Shown one piece after another: positions 1 to 10,119 of a stretch of 64,000 bases of DNA; the first letter of the stretch is position 1, and the number at the start of each line of letters is the position of its first letter. The stretch comes from Acholoe squamosa (taxonomy: Eukaryota; Annelida; Polychaeta; Phyllodocida; Polynoidae). The stretch spans positions 46,067,505 through 46,131,504 of the forward strand of contig OX439047.1 of the NCBI GenBank assembly GCA_949317995.1, written 5' to 3'. A model generated the notes under the pieces. It did not search any database. It was not told the DNA's origin and saw only the letters and a list, made by a program, of their open reading frames with translations. The translations under genes and the position numbers were made by a program.

Positions 1-1529
1 AGTAGCTGAAGCATTGCGCTGACTTTGCATGTATATACTACTCCTGCAGCATCAAAAGTCTGCAGTATGGAAAGCTAGACAATCATACACTTCATGTCCA
101 AGTTGTGAATATTACTGCACCACAAACTAAGCAGCTATTACATCTCTAGGCTGACAGTCATCCATAGGCTTTATTATTGGCTGTATACATAGGCCTACAG
201 AGAGACAGGGTTCTCCATGTTCTAACATCAGGAAGTTATACCCTTCATGTCTTTAAATATGACCTTCGAAATGGAGGTGCTATATATATCAGATACAAAC
301 TTCTTAAACATACTGCCATATCATATTAGACGTCACTGAGTACATAAGAACCTTTCCAAACTAGATAACATTATGTACTGAGTGTTAAACCGATGTCAAA
401 GTGTATAGGGTTCATGATGGTCTCCCTGAACAGACACAGACACATAGGTGGCCTTTGTTCCCTATACTACCAAAACGGATACCCCAGAAGTTGTCCGCTT
501 TGACGTGGGATGTTCCCATAGTTGGGCACTCACACTTACTCTGATAGCAACCAGCGAAAGTGACCCAGGGAAGTAGAAAACAGTAGAAGCTGCGTGAAAG
601 CAAAGAGCTACAACGATAGGAGTTACAATGCTTATGGCGTGTGGTGGCGCCACTTGCGTCATGGTGAAGAACGCGGCACTCTAATAGTGGGATAGTTGCC
701 GTTTTTCTTGACTTCCTTCGGCTGAGTTTGTTGATGTTTTCTGGCTGTTTTATGTACGTACTGGGGCGGAACAGCTAAATTGTTCAAACTGGGGACACTG
801 TTCCAAACCTTAACCCAAACGTCTGATGATGCAAAACCAAAACGTCTGACGCGAAACAAAAACAAAGCACTGTATACTAATTTCAATACAAGGACTGCAC
901 TCGCCAGGTCCTGACGATCATTTTGGCAACTGTTGCACCTTCCTACGATGATTTTAAGTGTCACAAGAGTTAGGCCATTTAATTAAAATAACTTGGATTA
1001 CTAAAATAACTTGGATTACAGGATTTTGTAGCTGAAATTTTGGGTGGCCAGAGGTAAAAAAAAAACAGGCCATAAAAAGTCATGTTTTGGGCCATCAAAT
1101 ACACTTTTACCCACTAAAGTATATATTTCTGACAAGCATATTTTGGATAAAGGAACAAATGCTTGAACTTTGTTGGTTTCCATTTTTTTCCTTTATTTTT
1201 TTATCCTTGAATGTTGAAAAATCCCAGCGGCCAGATGTAAAAAAAAAAGGCTATTATATACTGGAATGTGAGTAAATATTGAACAGCAGTTTAAGTTTTG
1301 TCAGGTGACACTGACAGGAGGTGGCCCTGTGTTTGTTCAGTGTCAAGCCAAAATTAGAATCGAAATCCGAAATATTCAATGCATAAGGGAGTGATAATTT
1401 TTTACCCAGGGGGGTGGGGGTGGTGAGTTTGATGGGGGTGTCAGGATTTCTTCATTTGTAATAGTTTTTCGGCTGAGTCTATTCACATTTTTTGCCCGAG
1501 TTTATTTACGTTTTACTTTTGGCTGAGTT
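1..1529. other. non-coding stretch, no gene recognised
   Basis: I see no coding exon, RNA gene or bounded mobile element here. Open frames are short and have no recognisable domain. The sequence is moderately AT-rich with a few poly-A/poly-T runs, for example near 1057 and 1240. Confidence 0.6.
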
Positions 1530-2396
1530 TGATACTCAGGGTGGGGAGAGGTGGTACCGGTATGAATGATACGCAGGGTGGGGGGTGCATGTGCATGATA
1601 TGGATGGTGTATGAATGATATGGGTCGGGGGAGGGCATGCGCATGATACACAGGGTGGGGGGAGGGTGTGTGCATGATATGCATGGTGGGGGAGTGTGTG
1701 CATATGATACACAGGGTGGGGGGAGGGTGTGTGCATGATATGAATGGTGGGGGAGTGTGTGCACATGATACACAGGGTGGGGGGAAGGGTTTGCATATAA
1801 TAGGCAGGGTGGGGGAGTGTGTACATGTGATATGGAGGGTGGGGGAAGTTGTGTGCATGATACGCAGGGTGGGGGTGTGTGCGTATGCTACTCAGGGTGA
1901 GGGAGAATGTGTGTATGGTATGCAGGGTGGGGGAGTGTGTACACATGATATGGAGGGTGGGGGAGGGTATGTGCATGATATGCAGGGTGGGGGAGTGTGT
2001 ACACATGATATGGAGGGTGGGGGAGGGTATGTGCATGATATGCAGGGTGGGTGTGTGTGCGTATGATACTCAGGGTGGGGGAGGGTGTGCATATGGTATG
2101 CAGGATGGGGGAGTGTGTGCACATGATATGGAGGGTGGGGGAGGGTATGTGCATAATACACAGGGTGTGTGTGTGTGCATGCACATGATACTCAGGATGG
2201 GGGGAGGGTGTATGTATGATACACAGGGTGGGGGGGAGGGTGTACACATACTATGGAGGGTGGGGGAGGGTATGTGCATGATATGCAGGGTGGGGGAGTG
2301 TGTACACATGATATGGAGGGTGAGGGAGGGTATGTGCATGATAATGCGCATGATATGCAGGGTGGGGGGTGTGTACACATGATATGGAGGGTAGGG
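1530..2396. repeat. G-rich minisatellite, about 30 bp unit
   Basis: About 29 imperfect copies of a roughly 30 bp unit built on ATGATATG-CAGGGTGGGGGAG, followed by a TG-rich spacer such as TGTGTACAC or GGTATGTGC. Two slightly different units alternate, giving a 60 bp higher-order repeat that is nearly exact around 1920-2040. The long open frames on both strands (Cys/Val/Gly-rich on plus, His/Pro/Thr-rich on minus) result from the repeat period and are not genes. Confidence 0.95.
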
Positions 2397-3089
2397 GAGA
2401 ATAAAAGGCCCCCCCTCTTAAGTAGAGGACAAAAAATCTTTTGCCCCTTTTGAGTGAAAAAACCTGCGCGCAACTATAGAATAAAATGGGGGGACGGAAA
2501 AATTTCCGACCCCTCAAAGGGGGGACAGAAAAATTATCGCTGCGCACGCCCGGAATTTCACCAACCCCCCTGTTGTTAAAAAATGACCACTCCCTAAGAG
2601 GGTCTGAATTCTTTTGTCCCTCACCTCCAAATCCACCCCTGTCCCATGATATCACCAATCCCTAACATTACATGGGCTGTTCACACTATCCCAGCGCCGA
2701 AGGCGCTGGTAGACTACTAGGATAGTCTTTGCGTGCTGTGCTCAAGTATATCAACTGTAAGCATAAAGGACTGCATGGGTTTCTTCTGCATTGAAATATG
2801 TTTACTTGGACTGTTGTGCCACCTAGTGGGTGAGGAACGAAGCATGTATTAGCATCAGATGCAGGTTAAAGAGAAATTATGTGTCACCTATGTGGTTATA
2901 GAGCGCACTGACTGAGATATTTCTTCTTTGTCACGTTAATGAACAGGCTCTCCCTAGCCTTTGGTTGTTATACAGCAAATGGTTGTTATACAGCAATTTT
3001 TTATCGAACTGTTGGTAGCAGAGGGAATCACTTCAAATGAGGGTAGCATGCTGGCGGGTCTTTTAACACAATACAGGCTCCAGGGGTAG
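2397..3089. other. non-coding stretch between minisatellite and Harbinger element
   Basis: No gene is visible. The first 250 bases contain several mononucleotide G and C runs. A small hairpin (GCGCCGAAGGCGC) lies near 2694. Confidence 0.5.
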
Positions 3090-3091
3090 CT

Positions 3092-3117
3092 TTATGGTTC
3101 AACAGGAGGTCATTACA
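3092..3117 (+). repeat. left terminal inverted repeat of the Harbinger element
   Basis: TTATGG followed by GGAGGTCATTACA. It matches the right end in reverse complement with 12 of 13 bases in the inner block; the spacer between blocks differs in length. Confidence 0.55.
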
Positions 3118-3119
3118 GA

Positions 3120-3290
3120 ATCCACGAGAATGCAGTTTTTCTCGTACCGCTGCCGTGCAACCGTTACACAAAAGAAATCTCGTTGTGTTTTGCCTGGTGT
3201 GACCTCAGAACGAGGAAAAAAGCGTAACACAAATAAAGTCTCGTTGTTAAAGTCTCGTTTTGTGTCCTCTTTGAGTCTCTCACGAGATAA
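3120..3290. promoter_or_regulatory. CTCGTT motif cluster upstream of the transposase
   Basis: Seven copies in either orientation of a CTCGT/ACGAG core, often extended to CTCGTTGTG, near 3123, 3139, 3178, 3210, 3240, 3253 and 3282. They lie between the left terminus and the transposase start. The same motif clusters upstream of the two SANT genes, so it may be a binding site for a transposon-encoded protein and a promoter element. That role is inferred from position and recurrence only. Confidence 0.5.
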
Positions 3291-3428
3291 AAAAAGGCAG
3301 TTGCTCTAGATGTTCTGCCTTTTACTTCTTCAGCATTGTTTTCAATGGGGACCATCGTTTTGATCCTGACAAGTTGGGTACCAGTGTAGACTCTGTTTTC
3401 TGAGGTAAATTTGAAGGAAGAAGACATC

Positions 3429-5546
3429 ATGCCTCCTTTAAGGGATCGCTTGGGCAGGAAAACCTGCAAGTGTAAGCCTAGGGAGTCGCCTTTTTCTTTG
3501 TTCAACGATGAGGAATTTGTGGCAAGGTATCGCCTCAGCAAAGACGTAGTCAGGAAACTAGTAGAAGAATACAAGAAGCACAGTTCTTTCAAGGGCACCA
3601 AGAGGGCAGGAGGCTTGACATATATTGACAGGGTAAAAATTTTTCTCTTCAATCTAAATGAAACTCTTATCAGACATCCTATTCCCCTCCCCTTTCCTCT
3701 CTGTCTTATTCTCTTTTTGAATAAAAAAGTTTCAGCAGCCCACTTATGTCACTCATGTCTCTTAGGTTTCTTTTCATGTAAGGGGGTGTGCATGGTGTGT
3801 CCCCCATGTCACATGTCTATTTTAAAAAATGGTCATGTCACATGTGACTTGAATCCCCATGTCACATGTCTCCTCTTACAACCTGTCATGTCCCATGTCA
3901 AACATAAGAAAACACCTATCTCATGTACCTAATTTTTTCCCTCATCCCACTAATGCCCATGTCACATGTAGATATTAAGAACTGACCATGTCACCATGTC
4001 GAATTAATTGCTAAACACGCATATATTAAAAGTGAAGAGAAGGAGACTGATTCAGGATATATTCTTCTTACTCCTTCCCTCCTCTCCTCTTTATGAGACC
4101 CCCCCCCCCTTCACCCTTGTCTTCTTGCAAGTAACTTTTCATCTTTCTTTTCAGTTTTGCCTGGTCCTCCGTTATTTTGCGACAGGTAGCTTCTATGCGC
4201 TCACAGGTGATTCCCAGAAGGTGTCAAGAACTGCCGTATGCCGTGCTGTGAAGGATGTAGCCGGTTTCTTTTACAGGAACAGCCATCTCTTCATACAATG
4301 GCCTCACTCTTTCGAGGAGAAGCTCCATCTCGCACTGAAGCTGTATCGCCATCCGAAGCCTGGGACGGAGGAAGAGGAGCAGAAGACACCATACGTTTTT
4401 GGATACGTAGACGGGACTCATGTACCTGTTAAAACCCCTACTGAATACCAGAACGAGAGCGTGTATGTGAACAGGAAAGGGTACCATTCTATTAACACCA
4501 CCGTAAGTTGTTGTTGTTGTAGTAATAGTAGTTCTTTATACATATAAAACAATATATATTACTGGCTCAGAAAATTTCTTCTCTTAAGTAAGAGTCTTCA
4601 TAAGTGTGCATGAACAAGTTCTCTTACATAGTTTTCTCTTTTCCCAAATTAATTTTTATTCTTTGTTCTATCAGGTGATCTGTGACTATGACAAAAGAAT
4701 CCTCTTTATGGACCCCCGCTGGCCTGGATCGGTGCACGACGCATATTCCCTGAATTCCAGCCCGGTAGGAGACGAATTGGAGGCGGAGGCTTGGGAGGAC
4801 TTTGTCCTCTTAGGGGACTCTGGGTGAGTTGTTTTTTTTATTTTTTTTTTTTTTTATTCGTACTCTGGAGTTACTTAAAAGGATACTCAAGGGCTTCCTA
4901 TATGAACGTGCTCCCCCATTTCTTAACACAGTTAGTGCACCTTCTTCTTTTTTTCTCTTCTTCTTATTATCTTTTGGCTCCTTTCTCAGATACGGTCTCA
5001 GGAGAAATCTCTTCACCCCCTTCAAAGATGAGGAGACTCCTAAACAGCGCTCCTTCAATGTGTGGCACAAGAGGAGCAGAGTACGAGTAGAGCACTGCAT
5101 TGGGATACTCAAGCAGCGTTGGAGGTGAGAAAAATTGAATCTTTTTTTGATTGTAAACATCTTTTTATTTATCAAAGGAACTCAAAAATAACGAGATGGT
5201 CCTCCCTTGAAAAAAATAAAGCATGTTACAGTTACACAAGTTTGAATATTAAGAGGAAAAATAAGGTTTAACTGAAAAGTAAAAAACTCTCTTTTGAATA
5301 TTCAGGATACTGGACTCTTTGGCTGGGTACATACGGCATTCACCTAAGAGGAGTTCGTGGATCATAACGGCTTGTGCATGTCTCCACAACGTGGCCCTTG
5401 ACCACGGGATACGGATTGTGAACAGCCCCTCTGATCCTTGGAGGCCCAAGAGAGCCCCCCTTGTCCAGCCTCCACAGAGGAGTCAGCTGGAACAAAGTGA
5501 CTATGTCAAGAGGTTCAGGAAAGACTATGCTGAGAAGTATTTCTAG
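3429..5546 (+). CDS. PIF/Harbinger transposase (HARBI1-like), five exons
   Basis: Exons 3429-3632, 4155-4502, 4675-4823, 4990-5124 and 5306-5546 join through GT-AG introns with matching phases into 358 codons, close to the 349-residue HARBI1. The start is the ATG at 3429. Residues about 32-49 form a helix-turn-helix-like segment, followed by LRYFATGSF (family motif). The DDE nuclease triad is Asp154 in VDGTHV, Asp232 in GDSGY and Glu268 in RVEHCIG, with 35 residues between the second Asp and the Glu. All three are present, as are the conserved WPGSVHDA and ACACLHN-type segments. The enzyme would cut and paste the element at a short target site in the nucleus. No frameshift or premature stop is present, so the copy could be active. 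HARBI1 is itself a domesticated relative; the terminal repeats and SANT partners argue for a transposon copy here. Confidence 0.9.
3780..3995. repeat. CATGTCACATGT short repeats in transposase intron 1
   Basis: Several spaced copies of CATGTCACATGT or CATGTC lie within the first intron (about 3786-3998). The core is partly palindromic. No coding potential is apparent; it looks like a locally expanded simple sequence. Confidence 0.7.
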
Positions 5547-5729
5547 ATGTCCAAAAACTGACCTAGTCCTGGCAGTATTCTTTTATAGCCATGTAGTTGT
5601 TATTATATGTGCCACCTAAATTACCTGTATTTTCATTACAGAAAGATTTTTGTTCAAAGAAAGAAAAAAAAAGATTTTTGTTTTTTTGTTTAATATGTAA
5701 CCACGAAATTCTATCCACGCACTGTCTTT

Positions 5730-5735
5730 AATAAA
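5730..5735 (+). terminator. polyadenylation signal AATAAA of the transposase
   Basis: AATAAA lies 184 bases after the transposase stop. It is about 60 bases from the stop codon of the convergent SANT gene, so the two 3' ends probably abut or overlap. Confidence 0.55.
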
Positions 5736-5794
5736 GGAAATGTAATTATAGGCCTTAATTCTCTTCTTGTTTAGTTTTTTAAAACAGAATGAGC

Positions 5795-7512
5795 TCATTT
5801 TCCTTGTTTCATCTTTCTTGCCATTCTTTCTGCCCTAATGGCTGCTCTTTCAGCTTTCCTCTTAGCCTTTTCGGCGCATATTATTTTCCACTCTTCCTCA
5901 GTGCACTGGATGACCTTCAGTCCTGGTTTGGGTTTGACTTCCTGCTTTTGTTGACCCAAAAGTCTCTTCCTCTCCTCCTCTTTTTTCATGGACATGTCGT
6001 TCACCTCTTTCTGTATTCTGGCATCTATTTCCTCTTTTCTTCTCTCCTCTTTCATTTTTTTCTCATGGGCCCTCTTTCTTTCCTCTTTCCTCATCCTTTC
6101 TTTCCTCCTTTTTTCCTTGTCTTTATCTTTCCTTGGCATCTTAGTAACTTTCATTGATCCCTGAACTTTAGTGAAATCACAGGACCCAGGTTTCCAGAGA
6201 GCGTCCTCATCGAAGGCCTCTTTGTGGTCCGCTGGGTTCAAAGCCATCGGTTTTATGCCAGGAATACCTTTACGAAATAAATAATTGAGTAATTAAACAT
6301 TATCCTTCAATTTTATTTCTGTTAAGAAATTTATTCTAAATTCCGGCCACAAATAAGGTGTAAGACAAGAGCCACAGGTTACCTCTCACTGCCTCGGGCT
6401 TCAGGTATTCCAGTGCCTTTTCCTGTGTCTCGGTTAACTTCTTTTTCTTGTCCACAGGGCCACTGCCAGTCTTGCTCAATTCCCTCCTCAGCTTGTTGTA
6501 CTAGAACAAAACAAGAAAATAATTAAAGTATCCTACTCTTAAGATAAGGTTTATGCTAGACAAGGGCACCTTTTTACTTTGAAAATCTCTTTATAAGTTT
6601 ACATTTCTGAATTTGTGTCTCACCTTTTGCTTGTTCTTCTGGGTGAAATCAGAGGTTTTATGGGAACATTGTTTTACTGTGCGATGGGTTTTAGCTTCTG
6701 CATTAACGTACACTGCAAAAAAAGAAGGGATTTAATTGAGCTATTAATTCTTAAAAATTATTTCAGTTCAAAAATATCTTGTTCATATAGAAAACCGACA
6801 CAGACAGAAAAAAAGAGGCCATTTGATATCTCTTAGGTTACTCACAAGCTACATCCCTCCATGCCTGCCTCCTGATGTCCTTTCCACCCCCTGTCCCACT
6901 GAAGTGGTACTTAAGGGCTGCTCTGTTATGGTTCACAGCGTCCATTAAGGCATCTACCTCCCTCTTTTTCCACCTATCAGTCGACACAGGCATGTCCTCT
7001 CTCAGGGGTGTGTCATCTGCCTCGCTCTCAGATGAACTGGCATTAGAATTATCATCCGCAGCTCCTTGTTTGCCGTACAGAGTCTCATTCAAGGGTCTAT
7101 TAGTGTCATTTACATCTGGTACATAGAGCACTGTAGAGGCAGCTGAGTCGACTGACTGGTTGTCTAAGGGTTTTAATATCATCTGCCTTTTCTTTTTCTT
7201 CGGGCGGGTAACCTGTGACAGAAAAGGGAGAACAAAAAATAAAGACAAGTAGAATGAAAGCAAAGAATATGTCTTTTATGTTACCGTACAGCAGAACGAG
7301 ACAAAAACTCTAGTAACGAGGGTTAACATCCTTTTCTCGTTGTGCTTCGTCGCCTTGCCTCCCGCGCAGCGACGTCTAACAAAACGGATGTTCCCTTTTA
7401 TTTATAACAAACTCCTCATTTAAAGACTGCTTTTATAGGCCTGAATATATATAGCAGTAAATTTATAATGAAATACACCCACTTGAACCTTGTTAGCTTG
7501 GTTATCGTCCAT
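5795..7512 (-). CDS. SANT/Myb-like DNA-binding protein 1 of the Harbinger element
   Basis: Five minus-strand exons (7489-7512, 6846-7212, 6624-6712, 6383-6500, 5795-6267) join in consistent phases (0, 1, 0, 1) into 356 residues. The first exon is only eight codons and has a weak GTTCAA donor, so the start is the least certain part. A basic KKKKR stretch follows. Residues about 85-160 form a SANT/Myb-like domain (Trp89 in DRWKKREVDAL, then AWRDVA and RTVKQC). The following exon has TGSGP and GIPGI, typical of the Myb/SANT fold used by transposon proteins. The C-terminal 120 residues are a very highly charged Lys/Glu/Arg coiled coil. Family knowledge: such proteins help Harbinger transposase enter the nucleus and recognise terminal DNA. 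It is transcribed towards the transposase. Confidence 0.82.
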
Positions 7513-7625
7513 TTTCTTAGGAGTTGAAGTCACGACATTGGGTGAAAGATGACGTCACACTACTTGTGTTTTAGTGGCGCCACCTTCGCACAACGAGAAA
7601 AATTGCCCTTTTCTCGTTGTGCTGC
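7290..7625. promoter_or_regulatory. CTCGTT motifs and perfect palindrome around and upstream of SANT gene 1
   Basis: Five motif copies occur here. Two form a hairpin-capable inverted repeat (GCACAACGAGAAAA and TTTTCTCGTTGTGC, 7588-7602 and 7609-7622), 76-110 bases upstream of the proposed SANT 1 start. A TGACGTCA (CRE-like) octamer is at about 7549. Three further copies lie in the first intron (7297, 7315, 7344). Position suggests a promoter or operator; the binding factor is unknown. Confidence 0.5.
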
Positions 7626-7639
7626 ATGTCATTTATGAC

Positions 7640-8300
7640 AGGGGAGAAAACCTTTTTTATCCTTCGTCTCATTCTCTGTTTGATAAGAGATGTTCAATTT
7701 TGATATTTAAATGGTTCGGATCATAGTCAGCCATCTTTTATCAGGATGGGATTTTCAGAAGAAGATGAATCTTTTTTTCTGTTGTTTTGTAGCCTTTTTA
7801 TTTTTATAATAATTACCATAAAGGGAAATAAACAGGTCTGAAGGTGAATAAACTCTTTATTGTCTCTCATAACTATGACCTTAATGTCCTCTTTCCTTCT
7901 GAGACTAAGACATATGGGGTCTTGGATAAATAACATGCTTATTCTCTTTGAGAACTCACATCAGCACCGTAATACTTCATAAAAAAAAGTTGAACATGGC
8001 AATTTTTTCTTCTCTTATCTCTATATAGAAGATACACATTAATTGTGCTATCTCTTCTGGAGCCAAGCTGTATGAAGATATGATTTCCTTCTTCACTAGG
8101 GTAATTAACTTTTAACACATACATGCATAAGATAAAGAGAAAAAGAATAGCATATAATCTCTTGACATTTTCTTGCTCCTTCTGCATGAAATATCTGTTT
8201 TGATTTTTGCTGTTCATGTACAAGTTGACTAGATCGGAAAATTTTTAAACAGGATTAAAAAGAAAGGATGTCCTTTGACAGAAATATAGTCTTCACATAT
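7640..8300. other. AT-rich stretch between SANT gene 1 and acidic gene
   Basis: About 650 bases with no supportable exon. It presumably contains the 3' flank of the acidic-protein gene. Open frames here are short and Lys/Ile-rich, as expected of AT-rich DNA. Confidence 0.5.
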
Positions 8301-8306
8301 ATCAGT

Positions 8307-9830
8307 CTAGTTCTTTTTGGGGAACCCTTTCTTGGGTTTCTTGCTTTTGCCAGAAGCTGCAGCATTAGCAACTGCTGCGCGTTTCCTAGTAGTGGGGGGA
8401 CCTGGCACGACAGGGGGGGGCCGGGACTTTTCCTTTGGTACGCGTTTTTCTTCATACATGTGCATGTTATGCAGCACATTAGCTGCTTCCATAACTTTTT
8501 CTGAAATATCAGCATCTTGTTTTGGTTCCTTAGTTTTTTCCGGGTACGAGTCTGGTTGTCTTTTAACATGGATCCTGACTCCACCTTTTGACACATCTAC
8601 TTCATGTCGGACAGAAGAGCCGGAAGGGGCAGGCTTTCTGACATGTTCTCCCCTAGTACGGGCAGAAGAAAGAACATCAAGATGAAGGTTTAAAGGTTCT
8701 TCAGGGAGGTCTTCATTCACTATGTCTATGACAGAGTCATGGTTTTTTTCAGCCTGCTGAGACAGCCCCTGTTGATCCCCTACCTGATTATTTTGATTGT
8801 CCTCATTTGAACCTCTTTCCTCTATAGCTTCTTCTGATAAAATAACAGGCACCTTCTGAAAGTCCTCCTTCTCAGTAGTCTCTTTGAGTCCATCCTCTTC
8901 CTGTGGTTCAGAGCCGTGCTCTGTAGCCTCGTTTCCTTCTGTTTCTTTCAGGTGGTCCTCGTTAGGTTCACAGCTATTCTCTCTACAGTCATTTGATTCA
9001 TTTTCTTTCAGCTGGGCCTGGTTAGGTTGACAGTTGTTGTCTGTAGCCTCATTTCCTTCAGTTTGTTTCTCTTCAGGTGGGCTGAGTTCAGACTTCTTAT
9101 CTGTACCCTCATTAACTTGAGGTTCATTGTGGTCACCATTTTCTGCTTCATTGTTGTTTCCTGCAGGCTCTTTTTCTTCTGTCTCATTTACTTCTTCCTC
9201 TTTCTCTCCTTCGGCATCATCTTGTACATCCTCTTGTGTTTCAGCGTTATGTTCTAGGTTTTCTCCCCCGTATCCTTCCTTTTCGTCGTCCCCTTCTTCC
9301 TGCCGTCTCTCTGTGGCCTCTGTTGTTGGCTTCTCACAAGGCAATTGCTCCTCTGAACGAGGCTTTGCTCCTCGAGTGTCATCAGCGGGTTGGGAGTGAA
9401 CTTTAGGTGGGCTACGGGTAAGGGTGACTGGGCGGGCAGTGGACGGAGTAGGACCCACCACAAGAGATCCATCAGGGTTCAGGTGCAGCAGGTTGTTGGT
9501 GTCTGCAGAGTTAGGATCCAGGGACACGACTGTCAGAAAAAAAAAATGAATAAGGTAAGTTTTTTTTCAAGAAAAACAAGAAGAGAAAAGAAGACAAAAT
9601 TTCATATTCAGCTTAGTTTGGTCTAGTCAGATTTGGGATTAATATTCTATCATCTTAACAGAGAAAATAACTTTAGAAGAAGAATAAAGTCTTACTTTGT
9701 AAATCGCCAGTACGGGGGTTTGGCTGGAGACCTAAGGGCCGTACTTCCCAATTTTGCGGAAGAGGGGCCTCTTGCTTCTGGGGAGTCTTGAACACGAGTC
9801 CCTCTGTCACATATATCAGCTTCCCGAGGG
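8307..9830 (-). CDS. acidic Glu/Asn-rich protein, two 3' exons, function unknown
   Basis: Two exons are clear: 9696-9830 (phase 1 in, phase 1 out, after a strong TTTCCTTCAG acceptor) and 8307-9529, giving about 450 residues with the 5' end unresolved. The first encodes a hydrophobic patch (LGKLIYVTEGLVF) ending in RPLGLQPN. The second is dominated by Glu, Asn, Asp and Gln with degenerate repeats of EGNEAT and CEPNEDHLKET type, and ends in a basic, Lys-rich tail (KSKKPKKGFPKK) resembling a nuclear localisation signal. I recognise no domain. It lies between the two SANT genes inside the transposon and is transcribed with them. It could be a separate fourth gene or alternative 3' exons of SANT gene 2. 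The small ATG exon near 10062-10091 does not splice in frame to it. Confidence 0.55.
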
Positions 9831-10119
9831 CTGAAGGAAAGGAGGAGGGAAGAATTAATTGAGATGAATCATAGTACTCTGCAGTAAACAAGGAAGCGAT
9901 GTCAAGTTTTAATCTTGAAAGGACAGGGACATCTAATTTTTTGCTTCAAGTGAAATTTTTAAGTTAAGACATATCTTTTTTCTTTTGTTCACATGAAAGA
10001 GAGAGAAAAGATATAATTCTTTATGTTTAGAGAGAAAAAGTTAAAAAATTTTTACTAGTACCTTGTACGACCTGGGTTGAATTTTTAGTAGAAAGGGCAT
10101 GCGACTCCAACAGCAGGTG

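Noticed and set aside
1500-2660. Long open frames of His/Pro/Thr-rich and Gly/Cys/Val-rich proteins on both strands
   Set aside because: They follow the minisatellite period in several frames at once and have no domain.
5789-6157. Phe/Leu-rich plus-strand frame resembling a membrane protein
   Set aside because: Antisense of the Lys/Glu-rich coiled coil of SANT gene 1.
10040-10100. Small ATG exon as the start of the acidic-protein gene
   Set aside because: None of its donors gives the phase required by the exon at 9696-9830 without a stop.
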